A stretch of DNA of 64,000 nucleotides, taken from Rhyzopertha dominica. Lineage: Eukaryota; Arthropoda; Insecta; Coleoptera; Bostrichidae. The notes beneath the pieces were generated by a model. The model was not told where the DNA came from and searched no databases. It saw only the letters and a list, made by a program, of their open reading frames with translations. The stretch is from NCBI GenBank assembly GCA_025024175.1, contig QCXZ01000138.1, positions 2,666,002 through 2,730,001 of the forward strand, read 5' to 3'. Positions 11,850 through 23,640 of this stretch are shown here, piece after piece. Numbering within the stretch: the first letter of the stretch is position 1; each line of letters starts with the position of its first letter. The position numbers and the translations under genes were made by a program.

Positions 11850-13770
11850 TAAATAATAAATGGATTACCGACGATAAGTACAATAATCCTTGGCTTACGG
11901 ATGTCTTGAAGTTAATGATTAAGTTACGAAATAGGGCGCTCTTAAGGTTTAAACGTACAAAAAATCTAAATCATTTGAATTAATATAAACAGTTACGCAA
12001 TTTAATTAGCCATGCTATAAAACTGGAAAAGAAAGCTTATTTGAATTACCAAATTACAGCAAATAAATCTACAAAAACACTCTACTAGAAGCTAAATAAA
12101 TTAAATATTCATAAAAAAACAAAATATCCGAACTTCCTGCTAATTTGATTGATTTTGACTCCTTAAATAAGTTTTTTCTGTCGTCAACACAGACCACGGA
12201 TGGCCCTGGCAATAATACACTGCATAATCTATCACATACTGTACGTGACGGTACTGGCGTGTTCAATTTTGCTCTTGTCAGTGAGGAGGATGTATTAAGT
12301 GCGTTGCATAGTATGAAATCAAAAGCCATAGGCGCTGATGGCATTAGTACGGCCATGTTGCTCCTTTGTTGCCCATATGTCTTAAAATTTATAGCGCATT
12401 TATTCAATTGTATCATGGAAACAGGGACATATCCCAATGTTTGGTAACTTGCTCACATTATTCCATTACCTAAAGTAAACGCACCGAACGAAGCAAAAGA
12501 CCTTCGACCCATAAGCGTTTTCTTGTCAGTGTCCAAAATATTTGAAAAAATTATTAACAAACAGATCAGTCAGCATTTGAAGAAATTCCATATTATACCA
12601 GAATACCAATCAGGGTTTAGGGCAAATCGTAGCTGCGAAACAGCATTGCTTTCTGTTACAGACGATAGATTCAAAGCAATTGACAATAAATGCATCATAA
12701 CACTAGTTTTCTTAGATTATTCGAAAGCGTTCGACAGGATAAATTATGATCTTATGTCTGCTGTTTTTCACAACATCGAACTTGACCAAAAGGCTCTATC
12801 ACTAATGAATGATTATTTGCGAGATCGTCAACAGGTAGTAAAACGCAATAATTCTTTTTCTCTTCCAATTAAGTGTGTAAGCGGCGTGCCGCAATGATCC
12901 ATATTGGGTCCCTTATTATTTTCTATATACATATCATCGTTTTCATCGTGTCTGAAATATCGTAAAAGTCATTTTTATGCGGACGATACGCAGATGTATT
13001 ATTCTTGTCAGGAAGCTGATATTACTGAATCATATAAATTCGTAACCTCAGACTTAGGATCTTATCTTCTTTATCGACTAAATATTGCTTATCACTAAAC
13101 CCTTCATAGTCGCAAGTTATTACGTTCGGCCCTAAACAAATTAGTCAACGATGTCTTTTACAGTTAGACATAACACTTAATGATACAAAGCTGTTACCTG
13201 TAAATTAGTTAAAAACCTTGGAGTATTCATTGACACCGACTTGAAATTTGCATCACATGTCAATTATATTGTTAAAAGATCCATATCAAATTTGAAGTTG
13301 TTATATAATTGTCGCAATATATTGAACTTCCAGACTAAGGTAACCTTATGTAATTCTTTAGTTTTGTTGTTTCTAAACTACTGTGGCGTTACATATGGAC
13401 CTGCGTTGACTCAATATGATAGTCAACGTTTACACCGCTTGCAAAACTACGCTATACCTTGTAAAAAGAATTATAAAAGTACATGATCTAAATATAAAGC
13501 CCATTAACGTGGCTTCTGTCACACAATACAGAACTTCACAATTTCAAAATTGTTTTTCTTATATTACCCCTAAAATTATAAATCTCTTACATCACTATAA
13601 TATAAACTCCTTACACTATGTTCGTGGTCAATGCAACCTCAAACCTTATTATATCTAGTACTAATTCTTGTATTTAAATATACCAAACCAGTTCTTGTAA
13701 TCATATATTTTTTTGTTTAATAAACTATATCGGGATTTATTTGTATTATTTATTGCATATTATGTGGACA
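11850..13770 (+). mobile_element. Decayed jockey-like non-LTR retrotransposon (LINE 1)
   Basis: The plus strand encodes a 5'-truncated ORF2. A linker region (about 11860-12120: WITDDKYNNPWLTDVLK) precedes an RT domain in one frame from 12145 to 13098: ADGISTAMLLL, DLRPISVF, SGFRANRSCETALL, VFLDYSKAFDRINYDL, VPQ-SILGPLLFSIY and the catalytic FYADDTQMYY. The frame is broken by TAA at 12445-12447 (usually Lys after YPNVW) and TGA at 12895-12897 (usually Gly in VPQG). Frameshifts lie near 12120 and between 13098 and 13241; the thumb/C-terminal region continues at 13241-13658. An AT-rich 3' UTR runs to about 13770. The endonuclease is missing. The RT (jockey/I-type LINE) would copy its RNA at a nicked target; this copy cannot. 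Confidence 0.85.
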
Positions 13771-15030
13771 AGGTTTTACATGTAACATGCAGGTTTTCGG
13801 GTAACTTTTTTGCTCAGCAAATCTGATAAATAGCTGCACACACAAAAAATTGAAATAAAAATAAATACAATTGGTCGCTTCTTTTCTGCGAATTTATAAA
13901 AAGGATTTTGTACAACTCTTAAATGAGGTTTTACTACATACATCTTGCCTTCTTTCCTGTTCCTGTGCTTCTAACAGTTTCGAATGTTACATCACAAGAT
14001 GTTTTTCTTCAAAATAAAATCGGCCCATTTCATAATTTTACTCCAACTTGTCTTTTATAGGAAGTTTTAAAGATGTTCCGCTTTAATTGAAACATCCGGT
14101 ATATGTATTTCATTTTATCCCACTTTTGTATCTTCTATAAAATTGATTTTTGGGCAGATAGTCCCCCTTTTAACCCAGGCTATTGAATTATTATATAGTT
14201 CTTTTGCCTAATTAATTGTTGTGAATAATCTAGATTTACTACCTGTCACTACTGTCCTTATAAACCGCAATAAAAGCCAGTGTGACAGGAGCCTATAATT
14301 AACTCCACCACTGGACACACAGCTGTGTCAGAAGTTCGGGACAACCCCAGCCATTCTGTAAGAGAGAGCAATTTTCCGAACTCGATAGACAGTCGGAACA
14401 CATCCTCTTAATCGCGTTAAGCTTTCTGTTCCATAGATCTTATTAGTTCGTGCGTGGTTTTTCCGAGCAGACTGGAGAGCTGCTGCAGGTGGGATTACCA
14501 ATAAAACAAGCCTTAAGCGCTGAATTATGCAGATGGTAAATAAGGACGTCGATGTCTGTGTCGGAAAAGTTGATGTCGGGGCAAATCGGTTATCCGTGAG
14601 CGGGAACAAATCTCTTTTAATACAGATACAGCGTCGCACTCTTTTTTGCCTCAGTTTTCAGCTCAGATAATGAGCCGATAACCGAGGTCCAAGTTAAGAG
14701 TGCATATAATAAGCAAATTTTAAATCTAGATTTTTGAGCAGTGGCGGCCCTTGACCTAATGCAATCATGGGGCTAAAGGACGCTGTTGAGTTGTTAAACA
14801 TATGAAATTCTTTAAAAATATTATTATGGATCAAGTTTTATCAATTTCAATTTCAAAATTTACGACTAATAAGTTTATAAAACGATTTGCATACTATATT
14901 TTTTATATTTAAGAAAACATATAAATGGGAACGTTGAAACAATAAATTGTACATGTGGAGAGTCAACACCAACCCTTATACCTATAACTAAATTTGCAAA
15001 TGCAATTAACTATTGGAGATTACACATAAT
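13771..15030. other. Unassigned DNA between two LINE copies
   Basis: No gene recognised. The stretch 14300-14640 is less AT-rich and has an open frame on the minus strand (14639-14328) without any motif I can name. Confidence 0.4.
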
Positions 15031-15037
15031 CAAACAC

Positions 15038-16676
15038 ATATCTTTTGATGAGCTGCGTCCAATTTCGCTTTTGCCGGTAATGTCGAAAGTCTTGGAAAAG
15101 ATTCTGGTGCGACAAATAAAAGGTCACCTAGATAAATACGATATCTTACCTCTCAGACAATCAGGATTTCGACAAAGATATAGTTGTCTTACTGCACTTC
15201 TTGATTTGATTGATGATGTCATTCGTGACGCTGATGTTGGAAATATTAGTGCACTTGTTCTGTTGGACTTTTCCAAGGCTTTCGACAAAATTAATCATAA
15301 ATTATTGTTTTCAATTCTGGAGTATGTAGGATTTTCGCAGAATTCAGTGAGTCTTATTGAATGTTATTTTGCTAGCCGTAAACAATATACTGTGACGGAT
15401 TTCGGTGCATCTGAGGAGGGAGTTATTACATCTGGGGTGCCTCAGGGATCTGTGCTTGGACCTATTTTATTCTGTATTTACACATGTAACTTGTTGTCTT
15501 GTGTTCAGTACGGTACTTCGTATGTATATGCTGATGCACCCAGGTCCGTTTTTCGTTTCCCTTTAGTAATATAAATTTCGCAAATAGAATGATTAATGAA
15601 GATTTAAAGCAATTGCAACAAAGTTCTTTGCAACATCAACTTAGTGTGAACGATTTAAAGAGCTCTATACTGGTATTCGGTAAAAACAAAGAACTAGCAG
15701 AAGTGATATTAAAGATTAAAGTTGGTAATAGTATTTTGCAGTGCTCTAAAGTAGCGAAAAGTTTGGGTGTGGATCTAGACACGGAACTACGTTTTAGTAA
15801 TTTCATTACTAAAAAATTGAATGTTGCATACATTAGCTTGAAAAAGTTATATCCTTATCGCCATATCTTACCCATTAACTTAAAAATAAAGCAACGGTCT
15901 TATGTCATATGAACTATTGTGATGTCTTGCATGGCCCATGCTTAACCAGGGTAGATGTAAATCGCATTGAACGTTTGCAAAAGTCTTGTTTGAGATTTAT
16001 TTACGGAATTCGAAAATTTTCTCGGATTTCACACAAGTTGATTTCTGCAGGATGGTTGAACATGGCCCATAGACGTGAGTTACACGCGGCGTGCCTATAC
16101 TTTTCAATTATGTTTTTCAAATGTCCACCCTACCTATGCAACAAAATCACTTTTCGTACGGATGTGCACTCTTTGAACACTAGGTTTCGTGGACCCTTGT
16201 CACCCCCTAAACACTACACTGCTTTATTCACTCGGTTTTTTACCTACAACATCTACAAAATATTTAATAGTATTCCAATTAAGGTAAAAGAGTGCAAATT
16301 TTTTAAATTTAGATCAGAGTATCGTCGTCTTTTGATGTCTCGCCAGTTCTCGTGAATCCGGCATCCTCTTGTCAGCTTTGCATTGAACCCATTGCTTTCT
16401 TGCATTGCGTTTTCCTTGTAATTATGTCCCATCTAAAAACTGTTTATTTCTTTTCTAATAGCACGGTTGGAGAGACCAGCACTTTGGGTATTTTGTAATT
16501 AGATTGTTTTTTTTCTGGACTAAGATTAGAAATGAGGTTTCCTGCCTTCTTGGTCCTTTTTGTAGTAGCGCCAACTATTTGTCTTAATGTAATGTATAAT
16601 CCATCTGAATGTAAAGTTTTATGTTGACCGCTACCACAAATAAATTTATATTATTATTATTATTATTATTATTATA
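15038..16676 (+). mobile_element. Decayed jockey-like non-LTR retrotransposon (LINE 2)
   Basis: A 5'-truncated RT ORF starts around 15040 (DELRPISLLPVMSKVLEKIL), with SGFRQRYSCLTALLDLIDD, ALVLLDFSKAFDKINHKLL and SGVPQGSVLGPILFCIY. The catalytic box reads YVYADA instead of YADD: a one-base deletion near 15535 destroys the second aspartate and shifts the frame. The original frame resumes at 15589-15912 (INEDLKQL, SLGVDLDTELRFSNF) and, after another shift near 15900, at 15909-16355 (MNYCDVLHGPCLTRVDVNRI, LQKSCLRFIYG). The 3' end is an AATAAA-like stretch followed by (TTA)n. It is related to, but distinct from, the copy at 12-13.7 kb. Non-LTR elements of this superfamily often end in simple repeats rather than plain poly(A). 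Confidence 0.87.
16649..16675. repeat. (TTA)n simple repeat at LINE 3' end
   Basis: About nine TTA units directly follow the 3' UTR of the LINE fragment ending here. A similar (TTA)n, read on the minus strand, ends the LINE at 28.46 kb, so this is probably the tail made during target-primed reverse transcription. Confidence 0.75.
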
Positions 16677-18899
16677 TTGTGTTAACGGGTATGCAAGCCA
16701 ATACGAACAACTTTTTCTTATTTAAATATTATCCTACAACCTGTAAACATAATTATTAGGAATTTATGGTTATACATATAGGCGCTAAAAACAACTATTA
16801 ATTAACTACAAATAATGTGTTTGTTTTTAAGCCTTCTTAATTATAATCCGCTACAGATGTATATAGCAGTACCACCTAATATTAGAGTAAACGTATATTG
16901 TGACTCATATGCAAACGCATAATTCTTAAATTTTCACCATAGTTTGATCTACTAAAGGTGTTTCATTCTACATAGGCAGATGGATTCTGCCTTTGTAGAA
17001 GATGAAGATGGTCATTTTCCCAAATATGAAATATATAAAATATAATTACTATTGTTATTGCTATGATTATTATTTTTATTGTTTATATTATTATATAAAG
17101 TTAAATCTCATCTAGACTAGGCTGTATAGAAATTCTTGGCGCTATATACTTTCAAGTGTTGCTGGCCGATAATTTGGGCTTCCAAAATCGGAAGTAGCTA
17201 ATCGTTCAGTCGTCCATTGTTCGCTATTGCAAAACCTTTACACCCTAAATTTGGTAACGTTTGAATATCTGCAGAAATCAACGACAAGTAAGATCTACCC
17301 TCGGATCTACCTTTTTTTATGATTACATCCAACATAACCAGGCCAGTCCAAGTGCGGTATAGCTGTAAATATGGAATTAAGAATTCCAAACGGACAGATA
17401 CAACGCTCGTAGGTATAAAAGTTCGGCGTGAACGAAATTTGATAGCAATACCTTCGTTTCTAAGCTCTTTGAGGCAGGCCTATTTAATAAACACGAATAT
17501 GCTAAACGTTAAACTTAAAAAAAACTTGAAACATTACGAAGTGTTACCATTATTATATCATTGATTTATTTAGCACTGCGGAATCAGTCAGTTCAAGTCT
17601 TTGGACCAGTTTGTCTTCTCCAAATTTTCATTTGAATCGTTTATTTTGCTTCTTGTTGTATGGGATTGTAATTCACTAGAACCTCATGTAGACATAATCA
17701 TAGTACAGTAAAGTATAACGTGGAAAATGTTTTCGCCAGAAACATTTGCAATGCACTACCTGCAACGAAAATAAGTTTATTCTAACAGAAATGAATAAAA
17801 TTAAAAAAAACATGTTTTAAGGCAATAAAATGTGATAAGCACCGATAATCTTTATTACTTTAAATTTATATCTATCAAATTCCTATTAGGGCTGTTTAAC
17901 TTTTTCATATTTATACTTGTCAAGATGTGCTTAAACATAATAAAACTCTAAAATTAGTCAGACACTGCCATAAGGCATATTTTAGTGATTTTCTAAAATG
18001 CAGTTACTTGTATGAAAAAATGTTTTTAAATGTAGTAAATTTTCGAACATTTGGGTTTTCGTTGAAAGTAAATAAATTCATAAATAAACTAAAAAAAAAC
18101 CTATTAAATTTTTCAAATATTTTACAGTACCACGGATATCTGTAAGTGCAACGTGAAATGCTCCAGAATCAGAAAGCGTGGTTTAACATAGAGACTAAAA
18201 ATATATTTCAAATAAAGGCATATCCGACAAAATGTTCATATTCATGTTTTAGACTTCAAATTCGTAGTGCGATATCTTCAAAAAACATATATTAGAAGTA
18301 TACGGTAGTGAGATAAAACATAGCAATTAACACCGGTGATTTTGAGGTTTTATTGTGCTGAAGTTAGAATTCTTTAAGTAAAAGAGTACGACATCACGCT
18401 GACGATGATGAGCTAAAGTTGAAAACGTTTTACCATATTGATGCTTAGTGCAATATCACAATTTACAATTAATTTAAAGGTGAAAGAAAGTTTAAATACA
18501 GGTATTAAATAATAAATAAATATTATTTATTAATAATGTGAAAGACAAAATGTTTTAGTTGTAAGAAGTAGACTGTAGTAAATAACTGTGGTTTCGGCAA
18601 TTCTTATAAATGTGCCTTAGGTATATGAAGTCACACATTCAATTCCGATAAAATAATACATGGTAGTAATAATAATAGTGATTATTTTTCCGACCCAAAT
18701 ATCGACCAATAGAATTGCACCATTCGACGTCACGTGGTACAACCTACATGGTATTATACTGATAATTTTTTGATTATTTTCTCTGGTAGTTGCTATATAT
18801 ACAAAACAAAACATGATCCAGTCAAATTAACCACACGTCAAACTGACAGGTTGAATTCAATTGTGAAAATTGGAGAAAAATCGGAAAAATAATCCCCCG
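16677..18899. other. Unassigned AT-rich intergenic DNA
   Basis: No gene recognised. Open frames at 17198-17564, 17927-18145 and 18617-18814 have no known motif. Near 18398-18435 there is a GATGATGAGCT...GAAAACG string that resembles short stem-loop motifs seen in insect repeats, but I cannot assign it. Confidence 0.4.
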
Positions 18900-19096
18900 A
18901 ATACCACACGAGCTTCAAAATTATCTGGCATTTCCCTCAAGGTTCGTTGCAAACAAATAAAGTCGTCAAGTTCTTCAGGTTAAAAAATCACGAGCTTCGC
19001 GCTCGTGATTTTTTAACCTGAAAAACTTGACGACTTTATTTGTTTGCAACGAACCTATCGGGAAATACCCGATAATTTTGAAGCTCTTGTGGTATT
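18900..19096. mobile_element. 197-bp near-perfect hairpin (foldback element)
   Basis: Two arms of about 96 bp meet at 18998 around the loop TTCGC (CACGAGC-TTCGC-GCTCGTG). The inner about 65 bp of each arm are almost perfectly complementary (AATCACGAGC, AACCTGAA, ACTTGACGACTTTATTTG, GCAACGAACC). The outer parts keep GAAATNCC and the ends ATACCAC/GTGGTAT, with a small indel. There is no internal coding sequence and no clear target duplication. Such structures behave as foldback MITEs; a recent palindromic duplication is the alternative. Confidence 0.85.
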
Positions 19097-20554
19097 ATAA
19101 GTGAAAATTAATTAACAATATGTTATTAACGAAAGCAATACAACATGATGATTTGTTTTGTTACAAAGAATGTGAAATATTAAAATGCAGCTAGGTGGCT
19201 TTGTCATCATGTCGGTGTAATGCTGACAGATGGCATTGCCATCCTAAATTCTTACTTAAATGTGAAATATGTTTTTCAAAAATTGAATCATACCAATAAA
19301 CAAAACTATACATAAATTTCGATATAATGTACTAAAGAGATAAGAAGCCCCAAAAGAATGCGTCCAAAAAGACAAAATGAAAAACTTTAATGTTAATTAT
19401 GTTATCATTTTAGACTCCCTTGTTCAATTAGAAGTTGCCCTGTAAATATAATTAAGTTTTCTATGGCGCAAACCGCTAGTGGCTGGTGCCGCAATAGATT
19501 TATCACTCTATCTAATACTGAATCAGAATACAACAAAAGAAGTTATAGTGCACGTTCATTCTCCTGAGCGTGTTAATACAATTAAATATAATCTGCTCTG
19601 GTCACCCATCCGGATCCACGAATCGAGTTTCATTCTAGTTTGGACTCATAGGGTGAAAATGTAAATAGGTTAGACATTCAGATTTGCTGAATTTGGTCAT
19701 TTCTTTGGATGGGTACTTTATAAAATGTGGTGTTTAAATGTGAGCAATTTTAAAAGGATATTACTTACTACAAGTGAAACAAAACTCTGACTTTTCTTGC
19801 AATTAACATTAAACTTTAATATACAAACGATAAGTCTTGTCCAGTCGTAAGTGCTCAATGACATTATTTGAGGTATGTGAAAACCAAACCGCCGATTGCC
19901 AGCATGAGTCAAAATTGACTCTTACTGTGCCGGCAGTTGGACGCATACATACTTTTATACGCTTCGTTATCGTCTACTTTATATGACTCCGGTTTTTAAT
20001 GTATGCACTGTAATGGCAATGTCAGGGCTGTTTAATGCTGGCCGATAAGCATTTATGAGACCGTTTTATTTTATACTATTATTAGCTGGAATTTATGCTA
20101 ACCGCGCTTGTTCCATGTTCGATTGTAAATGTGCACAAAAATGACATAGCACGTGTTCCAAGAGGTCGCTGTCTTCTTCACATTTTAGCGATACAATTTT
20201 CAGTAAAAAATTGCATCTTATTGGTTTTGAACAAACATTTTCTTGTCATTTTCAAATAAATTCCACATTCAATTGTCAATAATCATTTAATTTAAAAAAT
20301 ACTAATTCTGATTTTTTCAGCATAAATCAACAGATCCTCTTTTTTAAATACGACAATGATGCCCCAAAAGTGTTACCTGCCACCTGCTGTTCCATACTTG
20401 TGATAAAATCACTAACGCATAGCTTTAAGAATACAGTTTGATTCAATTCAAGAATAATGGGACACCCTATAATTGAAATTTATTTCAGACTAGCCCAAAG
20501 TTGATTCCCTGCAAACTTACTAACACAGTTATTGTTCGCACATTTTTTCTTTAT
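19097..20554. other. Unassigned intergenic DNA
   Basis: No gene, RNA or transposon recognised. Confidence 0.4.
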
Positions 20555-20810
20555 TACTTCCACATCCAACGGATGGGAAGTATTGTATCGGGAAAAAAAT
20601 CAAAATTTTTTATTTGCTCGTTTGCTTTAAAATGGTTAAAAACGCAAAAAAACAAAATTTGAGCAAAAATTCTTGTCTGTGTGTCGATGTGTCTGTGTCT
20701 GTATGCCTGTGGCTTTGTTTGTGGACACGATAACTTTCGAAAGACTTAATATATGAATCTGAAATTTGGCAAACGTATAAATCTCAACTACCCAAAGCAA
20801 CCTATTGTTT
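20555..20810 (+). repeat. Interspersed repeat, copy 2
   Basis: Starts with ACTTCCACATCCAACGGATG and shares ordered blocks with the reverse complement of 11430-11550. The region continues with a GTCTGTGTGTCGATGTGTCT-like GT-rich stretch and then ATGAATCTGAAATTTGGC. It encodes no protein. It lies directly upstream of the Mutator-like transposase remnant, but nothing shows the two are linked. Confidence 0.6.
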
Positions 20811-20849
20811 GTGGGGTAAGTAGGGTAAGTAGCCTATGCAACTCAAGAT

Positions 20850-21630
20850 TGTGCTGATGAAATGGTAGATGTGCATGCTATTGAGAATGTAAGAAAAAAG
20901 ATTTATGCCCTTAGACGTTCAATTTTACCAGCACTGCCGAAAAATGTAGGCGACGTGCATGATGCTGTAAATGCAATGCAAATTAAAACTATAACTGATA
21001 TTTCTTGCTGGTTAATGATTCTTTCAAAAACATAATTATATCTTCTTATTTTATTAATTTACATTTTTCATGCTCGGTCTATGTTTTCTATGTAGATGGT
21101 ATATTTCAACCTTGCACGATATTTTTTATCAATTATATACAATTCGTGGATATAAAAATGGTCAATATGTGCCGTTAGTTTTCCTCCATAGCAAACGTAG
21201 TGCTGCATATGGTTACATAATTTTGGACAAATGTAGAGAATTCAACTTTAAACTAGAACCAAATGAATTTTTTGTTGATTATGAAAAATCTATTGATTTA
21301 GCAATCAGAGAAACATTTCCATTAGTAAAAATTAGTGAGTGTTTATCTCACATGAAGCAAACATGGTACCGCAAAATTCAGAATTTGGGTTTAGCTAAAA
21401 TTTATACTAATAAACAGTTGGAAGTAGGAAAGTGGTTAAAACACGTTTTTGGTTTGCCATACTTGCCTCCGGAAGATGTAGAGGACTGCTTTTTAGAATT
21501 AATGGAAATTATTTCTGCTGATGAAAATTTAACAAAATTTGTAGATTATTTAGTAAACAATTACATACACGATAACTGCAGTTTTAAACCTCATATGTGG
21601 GCTGCTTTTTCGAACAACAAATGCCTGTGA
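20850..21630 (+). pseudogene. Mutator-like (MULE) transposase remnant
   Basis: The plus strand from about 20850 reads AIENVRKKIYALRRS and LPKNVGDVHDAVNAM, a pattern common upstream of MULE transposase domains. Then FYVDGIFQPCTIFF (about 21090-21130) carries the first catalytic Asp of VDGTF. After a frameshift near 21130, an open frame to 21630 gives QLYTIRGYKNGQYVPLVF, FFVDYEKSIDLAIRETFP (second Asp), ISECLSHMKQTWYRKIQNLG, FGLPYLPPEDVEDCF and a C-terminal NNYIHDNCSFKPHMWAAF. This order matches the MULE domain of insect Mutator-like elements, cut-and-paste DDE transposases. A segment between the leader and VDG is missing, so it is not functional. No FLYWCH zinc finger or terminal repeat was found. 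Confidence 0.82.
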
Positions 21631-22599
21631 AAGCTTCCATTCTCATTTTAAAAGTAATTTTTATGTCAACCATCCTTCTATCTATATACTTGTAAAAACT
21701 TTTACCGAAAATAAAAGCTCGCAGAACGGTAGCAAAAAATAACACGCAAATGTCATTCTTTATTAGGAAATGGTAATAAGACAATTAATTTTTTGATCAT
21801 TTTTGAAACAATAAAGAATATTATACGCAGTTATACATCAAACATGTACACAAGCCCATGAAATTTTCCGAAATTTTGCCTAGCCATAATAGAAACACGT
21901 CCAACGAACAAATACAGCGGACCGTGCTACCCCATTTCTCTTTCTTAAAGCTACGAGCCCGGAATCAGGTGAAAGCATTATAAAGAACTGACAAAAATGA
22001 TATACAACCCAACCAAGGTAATAACGTCACGTAAACTATAAGGCATGGACGTTAGTAAATCGACAAACATATTANTACCTCCAATAACGAAGAGCATCCA
22101 TTTCTCGTGCCGTAATAAACCAACCTCTTTCCAAGCTGGAGTGACAGAGTTGGGAATGCTGTCGCTCCCCGGAACGTATCTGTGCCCAGTTCGACTTGCA
22201 GTTCCGGTATTTTTGAAAGGTGACAACCGCCAGATAAATCAGACAAGTAGGTCGACGCGGAGACGCAAAAGTTCTGGTTCCCCGGTCGGGACGACACATT
22301 ATCGAATATTTTAGGTGTTTTAAATCACGGTAGTTTTTCGCAGTTTCCGCTCGTTTGAGTTGAAAGTTGGGTTGTTTTACAGCGAGTATAATTATTTGTG
22401 TGCATCATTCTAAATCACTTCCTGTTCGATGTAACGCCTTCAAGTGATTTATGAGTTTGTATAGGTCCGTGGAATAGCAAAGGAAAACAACATTATAATC
22501 TAGGTGTAGTAATGAATACAAAGGTCAGCTCTTCCCCGTTGTCTGTGTAATTGAGTATTTGATTACAGTGTGAGAGAATATATTTTTTAAGTTAATTAG
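21631..22599. other. Unassigned DNA with a GC-richer stretch
   Basis: Around 22040-22310 composition is less AT-rich and open frames overlap on both strands, but no translation has a recognisable domain; one ambiguous base (22075) is present. It may be unique regulatory DNA or an unknown repeat. Confidence 0.4.
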
Positions 22600-23640
22600 G
22601 ATATTTCGACCTATTTGATAACTCAATATTTCCGAGCTTTCGGCTGATTTATTCTCTAGTCTTCTTCGGGAAACTACAAGTGTTATAAACTCTTAACATT
22701 TATATAAAAAATGTAAAACTATTAACAATACTTACATAGTTTCAAATATTACATAAGAACTAGAACATTAAATTTTTGAACTTGACACCAAACTGAATGC
22801 TAACAAAGTATTTTTTTCTAAACTTATATGATAATAAATATGAATAAATTATACTTAAATTTTGAATGTTTGTTTTTTTTTGTTAATACTGTTTTGTTCT
22901 TTATAAATATATTCTATTTCCAAAAAAAATTTTTACATATATTTTGTTTTTTATCTAAAATTTTAGTATTATCAAAATCTATTTTATGTGGTGGTATATT
23001 ACATGTCTAGTAAGCGCGCATCTCTGCCTATTACCTTTGATGTCACTTTTATGTAATGAAATACGATTTCTTAAATATTGTGAAGTTGGTCCTAAATATA
23101 CTTTTTCACATGTTAAACATTTTATTTCTTATACAACATTTGAATTATTAATTAATTTACTTTTATCTTTTAGTTTACTAAACACTTTTTCTACACGATT
23201 TACTATTTTGCGAGCAACTATAATATTTTCCCTTTTAAAGAACTTAATTATTTTGTCAGTAAATTTGAATAAGATGGTAAACTTGCATAATGCATGTATT
23301 TTGTGTACTGTTTGTATTATTTTGATTTATTGTTTATTAAATGCCCTTGAATCTTGAGTGTATAATATGTTACGANTCATTGATTTAGGGTAAGAATTTT
23401 GTTTTAATAAGTTTTAAAGTATTTCAAAGTTTTTATTCAAATAATCCTCATGACATATTCTTTCAACTCTATGTTTCATTTCTTTTATAAAATTTATTTT
23501 AATCGACATTTTATGATGACAATTATAATTAATATATCTACCAGAAGATGTTTGTTTTCTAAACCAATCCAATTTTATTAAATTTTGATTTGTTCTTATA
23601 ACTAGACTGTAAAAAAAATGGAACTGAGAAGTTATTTCTT
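22600..23640 (-). mobile_element. Penelope-like retroelement fragment with RT tail and GIY-YIG nuclease
   Basis: On the minus strand, 23640-23414 encodes the end of a Penelope-type RT: IKLDWFRKQTSSGRYINY then KINFIKEMKHRVERICHEDY. Further on (about 23290-22830) is a GIY-YIG endonuclease domain: NSNVV-stop-EIKCLTCEKVYLG, TSQYLRNRISLHKSDI, RCALTRHVIYH, KIDFDNTKILDK and LEIEYIY. In the family the first motif ends VVY; here that tyrosine codon is TAA (23131-23129). The conserved Arg (LRNRI) and a late Glu are present. A one-base shift follows near 22990. The 22600-22830 stretch is probably 3' UTR. RT and EN cooperate in target-primed insertion; this copy is 5'-truncated and dead. Its upstream end abuts the Crypton remnant. 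Confidence 0.82.

Noticed and set aside
18398..18435. A GATGATGAGCT...GAAAACG string resembling a hammerhead ribozyme core
   Set aside because: The CUGAUGA box and helix II pairing could not be matched convincingly; the motif is too short to claim by eye.
22986..23357. A 123-residue plus-strand open frame that looks hydrophobic and membrane-like
   Set aside because: It is antisense to the Penelope-like GIY-YIG region, whose minus-strand translation carries clear family motifs; hydrophobicity comes from A/T-rich complementary codons.
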